Source of the DNA: Spirochaetota bacterium
Lineage (GTDB): Bacteria; Spirochaetota; Leptospiria; Turneriellales; Turneriellaceae
Direction: 5' to 3'
Length of the DNA: 40,105 nucleotides
Assembly (NCBI GenBank): GCA_963205035.1
Contig: CAUJII010000172.1
Coordinates: forward strand, 1-40,105
This document shows, one piece after another, positions 23,085 through 31,071 of the stretch. Made by a program: the position numbers and the translations under genes. The first letter of the stretch is position 1; every line of letters starts with the position of its first letter. The notes under the pieces are model-generated. The model saw only the letters and a program-made list of their open reading frames with translations, had not been told where the DNA came from and searched no databases.

Positions 23085-24989
23085 GTGCGCCGCATGCGTA
23101 TTCTGTGTGTCTTATTGTTTTCCACCTCGTCACTCTGCGCATTTATCGAGAAGGGAGAAATTGTTGTGCACGATAGAAGCCCTGTTTCGTTAGCGGGTTA
23201 CTGGCGTTTTGACACTCCGCAGGTTTCCAAATTTCTACGTATCGATAAAGAATGGCGCATGCAAAATGTAAAGGGAGTCTCGCGAGGTGTTTTTTCGCTC
23301 GTTATCACGGTTCCACAGCATCTACGGACGCGGGATTTTGGCGTCATCTTGCCGCCTGTATCGACTTCGATAACGCTTCGACTGAATGGAAAAGTGATAA
23401 CACAGAAGGGCAGGGTCGATAATACCCTCCGTTATCCCGAGCACTCTTCGGAGATGTTTCGATGGTACCCCATAAATCTGGAGGATTTTAGTAGCGATGC
23501 TGAGCAGCGCCTGACGCTCGAGGTAACAGGGTTTCATGGTGCGGGAGGAGTGTTCGGCGCATCGCATATCTATTGGGGTGGCATCGACGAGATTCAGCAA
23601 AAATTTAACTGGCTTCTTTTCTCCATCGTTTTTGTTGCGGCCGCTATTTTTGTGATTGCAGTTTTTCACTTCGCGTTGGTCGGCGATAGAACGCACCGCC
23701 GCGCCAATTTGCATTATGTTCTATTAACTTTGGCGATGGCGTTCCATGTGCTGGGGATGAACGGCTTGGGTTACTATCTCTTCGATCATTTTCTCTTGAA
23801 TGCAGTGCTCATTCATTTTCTGATAGCGCTATTTCCATTGACGATAATTGGTTTTACGTTACGCTACTTCAGACTCTCTTTCCCGCGACTGAGGCGAGTG
23901 ACGCACCTTTACAGTACCGCTGTCGTCGTTTTTCTTATAGTCGTCGCTATATTCCCAAAAGCCATTCCGTTCTATTTAGATTATGTGTTGCCGTTAGCTC
24001 TCGCGGCGATGGCACTTGCTTTAGCGTTTGCTTTTTACGGTGCGCTTGTGGGTGTGCGGCGAAAAATTGAGGGAGCAAAAACCATCACTGCGGGCCTTTT
24101 TGTTTATGGAGCCTGCGTGCTGAATGATGTCGTCTTTTATTATTCTTTTCTAACTCCTGTCAAACTTGCAGAGTATGGGTTTTTGATCTCGGCAATCTGC
24201 ATGGCCTTGGCACTTGCGGGCAGGCTCCGCAAATCGACGCGCGAAAAGGAAGAGTTGCGTGAATGGCAGAAGGAGATAACGCTCGCGGCACAAATTCAAA
24301 GGTCTGCCTTGCCACAGCGGCAGTTGCAGACGCCTTACTTGATTACCGCTTCTCTCTTCAAGCCGATGAAAATTATCGGCGGGGATTTCTTTGCTTTTTT
24401 TGAAGTTTCTGATCGGAAGGTAGGTTTCTTTATTGCCGATGTCTCAGGCCACGGAATTGCCGCAGCACTTCTCGTGAATATGCTGCGCTCGGTATTTTTT
24501 GAACAGCGCCAGGCGGCCGAGAATCCACCCGAACTCTTAGCGAACATGAACCGGATTCTCTATCCGCATTTGAACGAACAATTTATTACTGCGGCGTATT
24601 GTTTTGCGGATTTAGAAAAGAAGTGCCTTCGTGTATCACAGGCGGGGCATCCACCCCTCTTTTTTATCCGCACCCGAGAAGCGAAGCTTGATAGAATAAA
24701 ACCTAAAGGGCATTTTTTGGGCTTTTCTCCCGAAGAAAGCTATGGCGTCGAGGAGCTTGACCTCGCCGATTACAAGCGTCTCTTTTTATATTCCGATGGT
24801 ATTATCGAAGCCGGCACAATCCGCGGCCAGCCGTATTCCCTCGCTCACTTAGAAAAATACCTCTTGAGTACGTTGGGTTTTAGACAGCAGGAACTTTTAG
24901 AAGGTCTAGAACGCGACATCGAAGTTCAAACTGGCACGCCAATGAACGCCGACGACGATTCGAGCTGCATCGTTATTGATTTTTTGTAG
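23085..24989 (+). CDS. Membrane PP2C (SpoIIE-type) phosphatase with periplasmic sensor
   Basis: About 634 aa. A signal segment near RILCVLLFSTSSLCA, a ~165-residue periplasmic domain with strand pattern (SITLRLNGKVITQKG, RLTLEVTGFHGAGG), then seven hydrophobic helices (about residues 185-400), together a 7TMR-DISM-like layout. A short linker (REKEELREWQKEITLAAQIQ) leads to a PP2C/SpoIIE domain with IIGGDFFAFFE, IADVSGHGIAAALL, LYSDGIIEA and NADDDSSCIVI, which hold the metal-binding Asp residues. It probably dephosphorylates an anti-sigma-antagonist (STAS) protein in response to an envelope signal. GTG at 23085 is chosen because GGAAGG ends 5 nt before it; ATG at 23094 and TTG at 23064 are alternatives. 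Confidence 0.88.
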   Translation: MRRMRILCVLLFSTSSLCAFIEKGEIVVHDRSPVSLAGYWRFDTPQVSKFLRIDKEWRMQNVKGVSRGVFSLVITVPQHLRTRDFGVILPPVSTSITLRLNGKVITQKGRVDNTLRYPEHSSEMFRWYPINLEDFSSDAEQRLTLEVTGFHGAGGVFGASHIYWGGIDEIQQKFNWLLFSIVFVAAAIFVIAVFHFALVGDRTHRRANLHYVLLTLAMAFHVLGMNGLGYYLFDHFLLNAVLIHFLIALFPLTIIGFTLRYFRLSFPRLRRVTHLYSTAVVVFLIVVAIFPKAIPFYLDYVLPLALAAMALALAFAFYGALVGVRRKIEGAKTITAGLFVYGACVLNDVVFYYSFLTPVKLAEYGFLISAICMALALAGRLRKSTREKEELREWQKEITLAAQIQRSALPQRQLQTPYLITASLFKPMKIIGGDFFAFFEVSDRKVGFFIADVSGHGIAAALLVNMLRSVFFEQRQAAENPPELLANMNRILYPHLNEQFITAAYCFADLEKKCLRVSQAGHPPLFFIRTREAKLDRIKPKGHFLGFSPEESYGVEELDLADYKRLFLYSDGIIEAGTIRGQPYSLAHLEKYLLSTLGFRQQELLEGLERDIEVQTGTPMNADDDSSCIVIDFL

Positions 24990-25033
24990 CGACGCGTGTT
25001 TATTCGCAACGCTTACGCGAGTGCCTGTTCAGG

Positions 25034-25738
25034 TTAGTTACCCGCTTTGACGACCATCGCCGAGGCGGCTAAGAGATTTTGCAGAGCATGGCCGCAGACC
25101 GCCGGCCAAAGACTTTGAGAACGCCAAGTGACGTATTGAAAAATTAGCGCCATCGCCAAGATGGGGGGTAGGGCGGTAAAACTGTACGCGCCTTCGATGT
25201 GACTCAAGGTGAAAAGAATCGCACAAAAGAGTGCCGCTGCGAGAACATATTTCCTCTCTGTCACGCCTGTTGTGAGAGTGCCGAAAAGAAGCCCCCGAAA
25301 AATCCACTCTTCATATCCGGGGACGACGACGACAGTCGCGACGAGAAAAGCATACCGGTTGTCATAGATTTCTTTCGTGTCGAGAAAGCCTAATTGCTTC
25401 GGAGTGATTTGAAGGATGCTATAAAGAACACTAAAAAAAATTAGGCTAAGAAAAATTAATCCACAAGCTAAAAAAATTTCTTTGAGCGGCACACGTTGGA
25501 AGCCAAAGATTTGAGTGCCCGTGAAGCGCATGAGAAAGGGGGCGGGTAAGAGTGCCCCCGCCATTTGAACGACGACACTCACAAGAAGAAACCGAAACGT
25601 TGGCGTGGTTTCCTCAGTAGGGAAAATGCGTAATGTCAAGAACGCAAAAATTTGGATGAGCGCAAAAGACGCGAGGAGATAAACGAGAACGACAGCGTAG
25701 CGCGCTTTGAGGGGGCGCATGCCGTTCGTCTGGTTCAT
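25034..25738 (-). CDS. CPBP-family intramembrane glutamic endopeptidase
   Basis: A 234-aa protein with about six to seven membrane helices and the CPBP (Abi/CAAX) motifs: motif 1 PGYEEWIFRG (Glu143, Glu144, Arg148), motif 2 around LSHIEGAYSF (His180) and a final CGHALQN. Members cleave prenylated or membrane peptides, process bacteriocins or act as membrane chaperones. The substrate is unknown here. Its ATG overlaps the queF stop by 4 nt, so it is the last gene of the acyl-CoA dehydrogenase-queF operon. It ends 44 nt from the convergent phosphatase gene. Confidence 0.92.
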   Translation of the reverse strand: MNQTNGMRPLKARYAVVLVYLLASFALIQIFAFLTLRIFPTEETTPTFRFLLVSVVVQMAGALLPAPFLMRFTGTQIFGFQRVPLKEIFLACGLIFLSLIFFSVLYSILQITPKQLGFLDTKEIYDNRYAFLVATVVVVPGYEEWIFRGLLFGTLTTGVTERKYVLAAALFCAILFTLSHIEGAYSFTALPPILAMALIFQYVTWRSQSLWPAVCGHALQNLLAASAMVVKAGN

Positions 25739-26133
25739 GCGCGATTGTATGAACGACTCACCGTGGTGACAATGCCGCCGCGTGCATTGTACACGACTGA
25801 GATTTTTGCGCTTCGCATTCTTGCCACGTCGATTAAATCATCCAAGACACGGTTGACTACGTTTTCATGGAAAATTCCCACAGAGCGGAATGCCAAGAAA
25901 TACTCTTTTAGAGACTTGAGCTCCAAGCAAACCTTGTCGGGCGTATAGTCTAAATCGACAACGCCAAAATCGGGAAGGCCCGTCTTAGGACATATTGCCG
26001 TAAATTCAGGAAAATTCAGGTGGATGTTGTAATCCCGGTCGGGATAAATATTTTCAAAAACTTCGATTGCAGGCAGAGCGAGGGTGCGGATGTGATTCTG
26101 CCGCCCCTCGTACGAATTTTCGTTCCCTGCCAT
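25735..26133 (-). CDS. queF: NADPH-dependent preQ0 reductase QueF (unimodular)
   Basis: Reduces 7-cyano-7-deazaguanine (preQ0) to preQ1 for queuosine in tRNA. The 132-aa protein is the short, single-domain type. Visible are FPEFTAICPKTGLPDFG with the catalytic Cys48 and Asp55, ELKSLKEYFLAFRSVGIFHE (the family signature E-(S/L)K-S-x-K plus substrate-binding His89-Glu90) and KISVVYNARGGI near the end. It begins 5 nt after the upstream acyl-CoA dehydrogenase and overlaps the CPBP gene by 4 nt. No preQ1 riboswitch is seen and no other que gene lies in the window. Confidence 0.96.
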   Translation of the reverse strand: MAGNENSYEGRQNHIRTLALPAIEVFENIYPDRDYNIHLNFPEFTAICPKTGLPDFGVVDLDYTPDKVCLELKSLKEYFLAFRSVGIFHENVVNRVLDDLIDVARMRSAKISVVYNARGGIVTTVSRSYNRA

Positions 26134-26138
26134 CGAGC

Positions 26139-27887
26139 TTACACTGCGGCCGTTTCTAAGAGCGCCACGAGTCCTGCCAAATAACGCTTGCTCATTGCAT
26201 AAAAGTGTGCGGCAACTTTTGTCTTATGGTTTGCAAGTTCGGTAAGGTTATTCTTCTGCGCAATCGTCACTTGTTGTGCCAACAGAATCGCCACATAAAT
26301 TCGCGCAAACGCGGCAACCATATCAATCGAGACGGCTTCTTTTTCTGTGCGCTCTTTATAGAGTGGCACGAGCTTCACAAGAGTTTCGATGTCGGCATTG
26401 AGTTTTCCTTTGAGGCTTGCGTCGCCAATTTTCTGAGCCTCTTCACGAAGGTGTGTGAGTAGGAAACCGCCTTCGCTAAGTCCCTGAACTACGCCGCCAA
26501 TTGCGGCCACGGCCTGCAACTGAGTTGTGCCTTCGTAGATGGTACAAATACGCGCGTCGCGATAAATTTTTGCAATGTCGTATTCCTCGGTGTACCCTGA
26601 GCCGCCGAAAATTTGCAGTGAATGGTACGCAACAAAGTTGGCCTCTTCGGAGCAGAAGAGCTTCGCTGTGGGAGTCAAAAGCTTTGCTAATTTATCGAGG
26701 CGCAGGACAGTCTCGTTTTTACGAACTGTACGCTCGTCGCCCGTTTCGGCGAGAAGTTTTGCAGAAAGCCCGTCGTAATGGTCGACGATTTCACATGCGC
26801 GGTAGGTCAGCGCACGCATTCCCTCGACCAGAGCTTCGTTGTCGTCTAAAATACGTCTTACAGCTGCGAGCTTGTCGATAGTGTCACCGAACTGCACGCG
26901 CTCCGATGCATATTTTTTGCCTTCTTGGTGTGCGGCTTCCGCGATGCCTAAAGACTGCACGGCGATCCCCATGCGCGCCCCATTCATCATTCCCAAAGCG
27001 TACCGCACAAGCCCCAAGCCTTCCTCGCCGATGAGCTCTGCCTTGCTGTTCTCAAAAACAATTTCACAAGTCGGAGAAATATGGAGTCCCATTTTGTCTT
27101 CGATGCGCGCCACTTCAATGTCGGAGCTATGGACTAAGAAGAACGAAAGACCCTTGGCCCCGGCACCTCCCGAGCGAGCGAGAGTTAAGATGACGCTGGG
27201 CTTGTCGCCGATGCCGCAACCATGCGTAATGAACCGCTTGGTGCCGTTGAGCCGCCACACTCCGTCTTCGCCTTTCGTCGCGCGCGTCATAACACGCGAG
27301 AGATCCGAGCCATAGTTGGGTTCGGTAAGAGCCATCGCTCCCGTCACTTCACCGGCCGCCATTTTGGGAACCCATTCATCGGACATTGTTTTGCTACCAT
27401 AGCGTTCGATGACCTCTGCAAGGTTAAAGCAACCGAGGGCAATCCCGAAAGCCGGGTCGGCGCGCGAGACCAACTCGAGCACGACCGATGCCGCAGTGAG
27501 GTTCATGCCAATACCACCGTGGTGGCGCTCCATCGCATAACCCAAAAGACCGGACTGGCCGAAGAGGTCGATGAGGCGGATCATATCGGGGGGGAAAGTT
27601 ACTTTGCCGTCGTGGAATTTGAGGCCATGCTTATCCATCGCGCGGATGACTGCCGCGACTTCCTTTCCAGAAAGTTCGCCGATTTGCTGCCAGACGGCCT
27701 TGTAACCTTCGATGGCTTCTTGGGTATTATTGGGCGCAAACTGCAGATGTTCGTTATTTGTTTTTTTGAACTCCGCCGCGTCTTTGAAATTTTGTTCTTT
27801 GAGCGGGACGATTGTCGCCCAATCGACGAAATGGTCGAGAGTAAATTGAAGATCTTTGTTTGTGTCGAAATAGTTACCTTGTACCAT
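26139..27887 (-). CDS. Acyl-CoA dehydrogenase with C-terminal extension (FadE-like)
   Basis: A 582-aa flavoenzyme that would oxidise an acyl-CoA to the trans-2-enoyl-CoA in beta-oxidation. FAD/substrate motifs are visible: AMALTEPNYGSDLS (184-197), RLNGTKRFITHG, and the C-terminal signature QIFGGSGYTEEYDIAKIYRD with catalytic Glu452 in TIYEGTTQLQ. About 130 residues follow Glu452, as in the long FadE subfamily with an AcylCoA_DH_N-like/C-terminal helical domain. GGAGGAAAC gives a strong ribosome site. A perfect TTGACA on the minus strand (27976-27981) may be part of its promoter. It heads the operon with queF. Confidence 0.93.
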   Translation of the reverse strand: MVQGNYFDTNKDLQFTLDHFVDWATIVPLKEQNFKDAAEFKKTNNEHLQFAPNNTQEAIEGYKAVWQQIGELSGKEVAAVIRAMDKHGLKFHDGKVTFPPDMIRLIDLFGQSGLLGYAMERHHGGIGMNLTAASVVLELVSRADPAFGIALGCFNLAEVIERYGSKTMSDEWVPKMAAGEVTGAMALTEPNYGSDLSRVMTRATKGEDGVWRLNGTKRFITHGCGIGDKPSVILTLARSGGAGAKGLSFFLVHSSDIEVARIEDKMGLHISPTCEIVFENSKAELIGEEGLGLVRYALGMMNGARMGIAVQSLGIAEAAHQEGKKYASERVQFGDTIDKLAAVRRILDDNEALVEGMRALTYRACEIVDHYDGLSAKLLAETGDERTVRKNETVLRLDKLAKLLTPTAKLFCSEEANFVAYHSLQIFGGSGYTEEYDIAKIYRDARICTIYEGTTQLQAVAAIGGVVQGLSEGGFLLTHLREEAQKIGDASLKGKLNADIETLVKLVPLYKERTEKEAVSIDMVAAFARIYVAILLAQQVTIAQKNNLTELANHKTKVAAHFYAMSKRYLAGLVALLETAAV

Positions 27888-27975
27888 GTTTCCTCCGGCG
27901 TTTTTTTAGTCCACAGCTTAGGCGGATGGATAAACGCGTTGATATTTATCGACGTGTTTGCGGATGAAGACACCC

Positions 27976-27981
27976 TGTCAA
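27976..27981 (-). promoter_or_regulatory. Possible -35 element for the acyl-CoA dehydrogenase operon
   Basis: TTGACA reads perfectly on the minus strand 89 nt upstream of the ATG at 27887. At 16-17 nt downstream only a weak -10 candidate (AAACAC) is present; a better A/T hexamer (GATAAA) lies too far. The call is tentative. The rest of 27888-28011 shows no other clear signal, apart from the ribosome site and the 8 bp target duplication at 28004. Confidence 0.25.
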
Positions 27982-28011
27982 TTTAATCGTGTATCTGCAC
28001 GGTCAGCAACC

Positions 28012-28168
28012 GGGCGCGGGATTTGTTGGGGGGTAACTTCACAGACAACATTGCATTCACTGCACCGTAAATCTGAAAGCCTCGCAACTTTGCGCGCAAA
28101 GTTGCTGCTAAAGCGGCGAAGACGCCTGCTTTCAGTTTTACGGTGCCCCCCTAACAAATCCCGCGCCC
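28012..28168. mobile_element. MITE-like palindromic element, copy 2 (157 bp), with 8 bp target duplication
   Basis: Starts GGGCGCGGGATTTGTTGGGG and ends with the inverse (22 of 23 bp match). Nested inside are CACCGTAAATCTGAAAGC paired with GCTTTCAGTTTTACGGTG and a 22 bp palindrome GCAACTTTGCGCGCAAAGTTGC. CAGCAACC stands directly on both sides (28004-28011 and 28169-28176), an 8 bp duplication that shows insertion by a transposase. No coding capacity is seen, so it is non-autonomous. It is nearly identical to 3876-4034 in reverse orientation. It lies in the divergent promoter region of the acyl-CoA dehydrogenase and the GGDEF gene, and may influence both. Confidence 0.93.
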
Positions 28169-28216
28169 CAGCAACCGCTGTATTCCCGAAAGCTCTTTAC
28201 AGTACATGCCGGGCAG

Positions 28217-29401
28217 GTGCGTTTTGTCATGCGCTTATCATCAGGGTTGCAGGGTGAGCTCGACCTCATCAAAAAAGTTTTTGCCGACGAAGACTGTAAC
28301 GAAAAAAATATCCTCGAAGTTGCCGAACGATTGTATCAAGAAGGTGAAAAAAATATTTACGCAAGACTTCTGCATATCATGTGCCATCTGCGTTTGGAAG
28401 CCACAGAGGCACGCGATACGTGGCATAACATCATTCGGCACAGGGATTTTCTGGAAAAAAAACTCGCTCGGCACACGGGGTTTCGTGTGGCGATGCTCGA
28501 CTACTTTGTCAACGAGAGTCATGAAATAAGAAACCCGAAAGTGATTGAAATACACGTTTATGCAGAAACGGCGCGGCAAGCCGCTGTCGATGAATTGACG
28601 GGGCTTTACAACCGACGTTTTTTTGAGGCGGCGCTCGAGCGTGAAATTAAACAAGCGCATCGGCATGCGAGGGAGCTTTCTCTCTTAATGATCGATATCG
28701 ACAATTTCAAAAAAATCAACGACACGCATGGGCATGCAACCGGCGACGCCGTGATCTCTGCGCTGGGACGGCTTCTGAAACGCAGCATCCGCCGCGAAGA
28801 CACCGCATGCCGCATCGGCGGTGAAGAGTTCGTGGTTCTCTTTCCCGAGACCAGCGCCGATGGAGCTCTCGTCGTGAGTGAAAAAATTCGTACGGAATTT
28901 GCAAACCTCAACATTGAAGGCTGCACGCTTTCGATTAGCGGTGGGCTTGCAACGTTCCCCGGCGACGCGCAAGAAGCGGCGGCTCTCATTAAAGACGCAG
29001 ATCAAATGCTCTATTTTGCTAAATACTCCGGAAAAAATCGCATCGTCTGTTTTGCGAATAACAAGAGACGGCATATCCGCTATCCGCTCCAGTGGGAGCT
29101 ATCGCTTAAACGCCAAGGGGGACGAAACGGCCAGGCTCTTTCTCAAGACGTTTCGATCGAAGGCATTTCATTTGAATTCGAAGGCGAAGCGACACCGGGC
29201 GAAAACATGGATCTATCGATAGCAGTCGATACGCATTCGTTAGAGCTGCCGGTCGAAATTGTATGGGTCGATGCCGCGCAACAAAATAAGAGGCTGCGTG
29301 CAGGGGCGCGCTTTCTTTTTCCCAGCGAAGAAAATGCACGGTCGTTACGCGAACAACTCCCACTGGGTTTTGAAGCGGAGCTGGAAAGGCATGCTGAGTA
29401 G
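28217..29401 (+). CDS. GGDEF diguanylate cyclase fused to PilZ domain
   Basis: A 394-aa cytosolic protein. Residues ~1-120 are a helical domain of unknown type. The GGDEF domain spans ~121-280 with DELTGLYNRRFF, MIDIDNFKKINDTHGHATGD and the active GGEEF (201-205). RRED at 192-195 is an RxxD inhibitory site exactly five residues before it. A PilZ domain follows with RRHIR (284-288) and DVSIEG (311-316), so both c-di-GMP-binding motifs are intact. It should make c-di-GMP and sense it twice. The start is uncertain: GTG at 28217 or ATG at 28229; neither has a well-spaced ribosome site. The MITE lies 48 nt upstream. Confidence 0.92.
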   Translation: MRFVMRLSSGLQGELDLIKKVFADEDCNEKNILEVAERLYQEGEKNIYARLLHIMCHLRLEATEARDTWHNIIRHRDFLEKKLARHTGFRVAMLDYFVNESHEIRNPKVIEIHVYAETARQAAVDELTGLYNRRFFEAALEREIKQAHRHARELSLLMIDIDNFKKINDTHGHATGDAVISALGRLLKRSIRREDTACRIGGEEFVVLFPETSADGALVVSEKIRTEFANLNIEGCTLSISGGLATFPGDAQEAAALIKDADQMLYFAKYSGKNRIVCFANNKRRHIRYPLQWELSLKRQGGRNGQALSQDVSIEGISFEFEGEATPGENMDLSIAVDTHSLELPVEIVWVDAAQQNKRLRAGARFLFPSEENARSLREQLPLGFEAELERHAE

Positions 29402-29541
29402 AGAGGGTGGCTTGGCGCAGAAAAAATCGTCATTTCGCATCGTTTGCACGAGTTCCCGCACAGGCTCCTGGCTACCCTTTTTTTTGCTCTAAGTCTTTCT
29501 CGAAACGACCGATAAAAATTAAAGGAGTACCCAAAAGAAAA

Positions 29542-30453
29542 ATGCGCCTTGCACTATTGAAACCTCTTCGAGCAGTTTGGATATTCCTTTTTGTCATGCC
29601 TTTGAGCATGTCGTGGGGGGCATCTATCGACCAGGGTTTTGTCGAAAAGATACTCCGCGAAAATCGCTATTTTATAGAGTTCGTCAACGTAAGCGTGTCG
29701 AATTTTGGCTCGCCCGAAAACGAGAAAACTCTCAAGGATGCAAACCAACACAATTTCAACGCAAACCTCTATTACTTAGAGAGTAACTATGTCGACGCGT
29801 TTAAAGAAATTCGTTTAAGCCAAGAAATTTTGCTCGATCTCTATTACGATATCGTACAGAAGCGTTATATCGAAGACGCACGCACTCTGCTTGACTTGAA
29901 TGCTCCCATCATTATTCAATCGAAAGACCGCAAGTCGGCGCACTTCTTGCAGTTAGGTTACCGCGACGTTGAAGTGGCGCGTCAGTTTCGAGATATGGGG
30001 TATAACTATAACCGTTTTCTTTTCTCGAATAAAATCCGTTATTACATGGATGCGATTAAGCGCGCCAGGCGTGCAAAGCGTTTCGCATTTTTGTCTTTGA
30101 TTGAAAGCAAAACGCCCATAGAAGATAAGGTGGATTACCAAACACAAACTTGGGACGATGCCAGAAACAAAGATGACCGCGAAGTGATTCGAGATTACGA
30201 GCGCGTAAAAAACAACCTCGTCAATCAGATGAACCGCAAACTTTATGAGAACCGCATGAATTTTTTCTTGCACCACGACGATAACTACGGCCTCATCTCG
30301 GCGCAGAAAAAATCGGTTCTAAAAGACGCTTTCAAAGAACTCGATACAAAACGACCAGAAAAAGCGGTGCGTGATCCAGAATACCCCGCGAAAGATCAAC
30401 CGGAGAAGAACGTCGGCCAACCGGCAAAGCCGCAACCGGAGCCTAAGAAATAA
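29542..30453 (+). CDS. Exported protein of unknown function A
   Basis: About 303 aa. The ATG at 29542 starts a good signal peptide (ALLKPLRAVWIFLFVMPLSM, cleavage near SWGA-SID); AGGAG lies 14 nt upstream. The 45 residues of the longer open frame lack signal character. The mature protein is helical and highly charged, with many aromatic residues (NLYYLESNYVDAFKEIRLSQ, RAKRFAFLSLIE), and ends in a Pro/Lys-rich tail (KPQPEPKK). It looks like a periplasmic helical or TPR-like scaffold. No family is recognised. The next gene begins 5 nt after its stop. Confidence 0.7.
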   Translation: MRLALLKPLRAVWIFLFVMPLSMSWGASIDQGFVEKILRENRYFIEFVNVSVSNFGSPENEKTLKDANQHNFNANLYYLESNYVDAFKEIRLSQEILLDLYYDIVQKRYIEDARTLLDLNAPIIIQSKDRKSAHFLQLGYRDVEVARQFRDMGYNYNRFLFSNKIRYYMDAIKRARRAKRFAFLSLIESKTPIEDKVDYQTQTWDDARNKDDREVIRDYERVKNNLVNQMNRKLYENRMNFFLHHDDNYGLISAQKKSVLKDAFKELDTKRPEKAVRDPEYPAKDQPEKNVGQPAKPQPEPKK

Positions 30454-30458
30454 TTTGC

Positions 30459-31070
30459 ATGGCGAAAAATAGACAAGTCTCACTCCGATACCTCCGTCTA
30501 TTTTTCGCAGCCCTTGTTCTCGCAAATTTTTCTGCCAGTAGCGCAGCGGGGTCTCTCAATTTTGACAAGATGCGCAACAAAGGTGCGCAATACAGCCGCG
30601 AGCTGCGTTATTTTTTGGACTCAGGCTTTGTGCCGGGCCGTCAAAGTGCAATTGAAATGCAGCTTGAGGGTTTTGAACGGAGCATTGCAGGATATAAAGA
30701 AGCGAAACACACAGAAAAAAATCCGGCACTCAAGGCCGTCCAAGCCAGCTACGAAAGATTTCAGATAGAGTTTCGCGACATCGCCGATGTCTTGCGTGCG
30801 CTCATCGACAAATATAAAAAAACGTATTACGAGCGTAGCAGCGAGGCGATTACCAACACGACGACAAAAGAGAAAGTTCTCCGAACAATCGAAGTCGGCA
30901 AGCAAGACGAAGCGCGCGCCTTAGCTGCGTACAATAACAGAAATTTTTCGTACAGTGCGCAGGTTTACTTGCGCTCTCTCAAGCATTTTATGCGCGCTTT
31001 TGAGTTGCGTGGATGGCAGCAGCTTGTGCAAAGCTCAAAGCCCCCAGTGCCCAAGTCGCCTAAAAAATAG
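30459..31070 (+). CDS. Exported protein of unknown function B
   Basis: A 203-aa protein with a signal peptide (RYLRLFFAALVLANFSASSAAG). The mature part is helical and basic. It shares with the preceding gene a helix-rich, Tyr/Arg-rich character and a Pro/Lys-ending tail (KPPVPKSPKK), for example AALAAYNNRNFSYSAQVYLR-like segments, so the two may be distant paralogues or partners. No catalytic motif is seen. Its TAG lies 1 nt from the convergent gspN stop. Confidence 0.68.
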   Translation: MAKNRQVSLRYLRLFFAALVLANFSASSAAGSLNFDKMRNKGAQYSRELRYFLDSGFVPGRQSAIEMQLEGFERSIAGYKEAKHTEKNPALKAVQASYERFQIEFRDIADVLRALIDKYKKTYYERSSEAITNTTTKEKVLRTIEVGKQDEARALAAYNNRNFSYSAQVYLRSLKHFMRAFELRGWQQLVQSSKPPVPKSPKK

Positions 31071-31071
31071 T

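Noticed and set aside
25735..26133. preQ1 riboswitch before queF
   Set aside because: queF begins 5 nt after the upstream gene, leaving no room for an aptamer, and none is seen before the operon start.
26839..27986. Long plus-strand frames of 158 and 254 residues
   Set aside because: They are the reverse of the acyl-CoA dehydrogenase gene (26139-27887) and contain no recognisable domain.
28012..28168. Riboswitch or structured RNA upstream of the GGDEF gene
   Set aside because: The 8 bp target duplication and the second inverted copy at 3876 show a transposable element. A secondary regulatory role is possible but not evident.
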